Assembly (NCBI GenBank): GCA_964370195.1 | Contig: CAYJIH010000072.1 | Location: 1 to 6,390 of the forward strand | DNA: 6,390 nt | Reading direction: 5' to 3' | Origin: JAAYCI01 sp964370195 | GTDB taxonomy: Bacteria > Bacillota > Clostridia > Oscillospirales > Ruminococcaceae | Shown here: positions 5,649 through 6,390 of the stretch, piece after piece | Layout: the number at the start of each line of letters is the position of its first letter | Numbering within the stretch: position 1 is the stretch's first letter | Made by a program: the position numbers and the translations under genes | The notes under the pieces: model-generated | Seen by the model: only the letters and a program-made list of their open reading frames with translations | What the model was told of the DNA's origin: nothing | Databases searched by the model: none

Positions 5649-6374
5649 ATGGCACGAACAAATTACAGCACCTATATGGCCATCAAGCACCAATTACTTC
5701 ATATTTTTAAAACCGAAACATTTGAACGCAACAAGCTCCCGCCAGAATCTGCATTGGCTTTTCGCCTAGGCATCAGTTTGGTTACATTACGCGAAGCACT
5801 TTTGATGCTGGCACTGGAGGGTTATATCACAAAACGCCATGGCAGTGGAAATTATATCCACCCCAGCACTTTTGATCATGAGAACCGAAGTTTGTATTTT
5901 GCCGATTGTTTAAAAAATGACGGCCATATTGTGCACATCAAACAACTTTCTCACCTTGTTGTACCTGCCGGTGAGGACGTTGCAAAACGACTGAATGTTA
6001 ATAAAGGCGATACCATTGTTCAAAACAAACTTCTTTATTATGCCGATGATACACCAGCCATTTTCACAATGGGCCATTTTCCTACATACTTATTAAACAC
6101 AACCGACTTAGAGCATTTAGAGTATGCCCATGTTCATATTTGGGTGCATCAAGTTATGGGGCGCGAGGTGGCACATTCCCTAAACGATTATTTCCCTATG
6201 TCTGTTGAAGGCGAAGCACAAGAACTATTGTGCCTGCCTCCCGCCTTCCCTATCATTGCCTCTCATCAAATGTTTTACGATGTACAGGATGTACCCATTT
6301 TATACAATCAGCATTTTTTCAATCCCAATGTATACCAGCTAAAAACACTGCAAAATTGGGACCTTGGAAAATAG
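5649..6374 (+). CDS. GntR family (HutC/UTRA) transcriptional regulator
   Basis: This 241-residue protein has the length expected of the HutC subfamily. The N-terminal winged helix-turn-helix covers about residues 6-71: LPPESALAFRLGIS stands for the usual LPSERELA..LGVS, VTLREALLMLALEGYI for the recognition helix and following helix, and KRHGSGNYI for the wing. The UTRA ligand-binding domain covers about 95-237, with VAKRLNVNKGDTIV, the mid-domain YADDTPAIFTMGHFP and the closing DVQDVPILYNQHFFNP strand region. UTRA domains bind small effectors, in HutC urocanate and in others sugars or amino acids. The ligand here is probably a substrate or product of the neighbouring catabolic enzymes (inference). 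I chose the ATG at 5649: GGGA lies nine bases before it, and the protein then begins close to the HTH. An in-frame GTG at 5634 would add five residues but has no ribosome binding site. The gene has its own promoter with a likely operator. Confidence 0.93.
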   Translation: MARTNYSTYMAIKHQLLHIFKTETFERNKLPPESALAFRLGISLVTLREALLMLALEGYITKRHGSGNYIHPSTFDHENRSLYFADCLKNDGHIVHIKQLSHLVVPAGEDVAKRLNVNKGDTIVQNKLLYYADDTPAIFTMGHFPTYLLNTTDLEHLEYAHVHIWVHQVMGREVAHSLNDYFPMSVEGEAQELLCLPPAFPIIASHQMFYDVQDVPILYNQHFFNPNVYQLKTLQNWDLGK

Positions 6375-6390
6375 AATCACTTCTCTTTCC

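Noticed and set aside
1..6390. CRISPR arrays, tRNA or rRNA genes, insertion sequences and attachment sites
   Set aside because: No regularly spaced repeats, tRNA-like cloverleaf, transposase reading frame or terminal inverted repeats were seen on either strand.

Overview
The window holds four genes, all on the + strand. Together they look like part of an anaerobic purine (or related N-heterocycle) catabolic locus. Moderate GC content, strong AGGAGG-type ribosome binding sites, CGT/CGC arginine codons and the gene content suggest an anaerobic Bacillota-type bacterium, perhaps in the Negativicutes. That placement is a guess from style, not from a phylogenetic marker.

Layout. (1) Positions 1-1686 are the 3' end of a large flavin/iron-sulfur oxidoreductase gene that begins before the window. 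The first visible residues resemble the tail of a PreA-type dihydroorotate-dehydrogenase-like domain. They run directly into a GltD/PreT-type FAD/NAD(P)H module and then a two-cluster ferredoxin domain. (2) Positions 1687-1880 are a 194-base intergenic stretch with no convincing gene. It ends in a strong intrinsic terminator (1828-1869) placed only 11 bases before the next gene's ribosome binding site. Upstream sequence can form a competing antiterminator and a further helix that competes with that, so this is a candidate conditional attenuator or riboswitch-like leader. (3) Positions 1895-4165 encode a molybdopterin-binding subunit of the xanthine dehydrogenase family. (4) Positions 4178-5518 encode a metal-dependent aminohydrolase of the ATZ/TRZ-MtaD-SsnA group, with its ribosome binding site overlapping the previous stop codon. 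(5) Positions 5519-5648 carry a good sigma-70-type promoter with a perfect inverted repeat next to and overlapping its -10 box. (6) Positions 5649-6374 encode a GntR/HutC-type regulator. The last 16 bases hold nothing recognisable.

How the genes may work together (inference). The aminohydrolase could remove an exocyclic amino group from a purine-like substrate, and the molybdenum enzyme could hydroxylate the ring. Electrons could pass to or from the flavin/Fe-S protein, or that protein could reduce a ring product. The GntR protein, through its UTRA domain, could sense a pathway metabolite. The gene set recalls the E. coli ygfK-ssnA-ygfM-xdhD region and the selenium-dependent molybdenum hydroxylase clusters. 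No FAD-binding or [2Fe-2S] partner subunit for the molybdenum enzyme lies in this window. The true substrate cannot be read from sequence alone.
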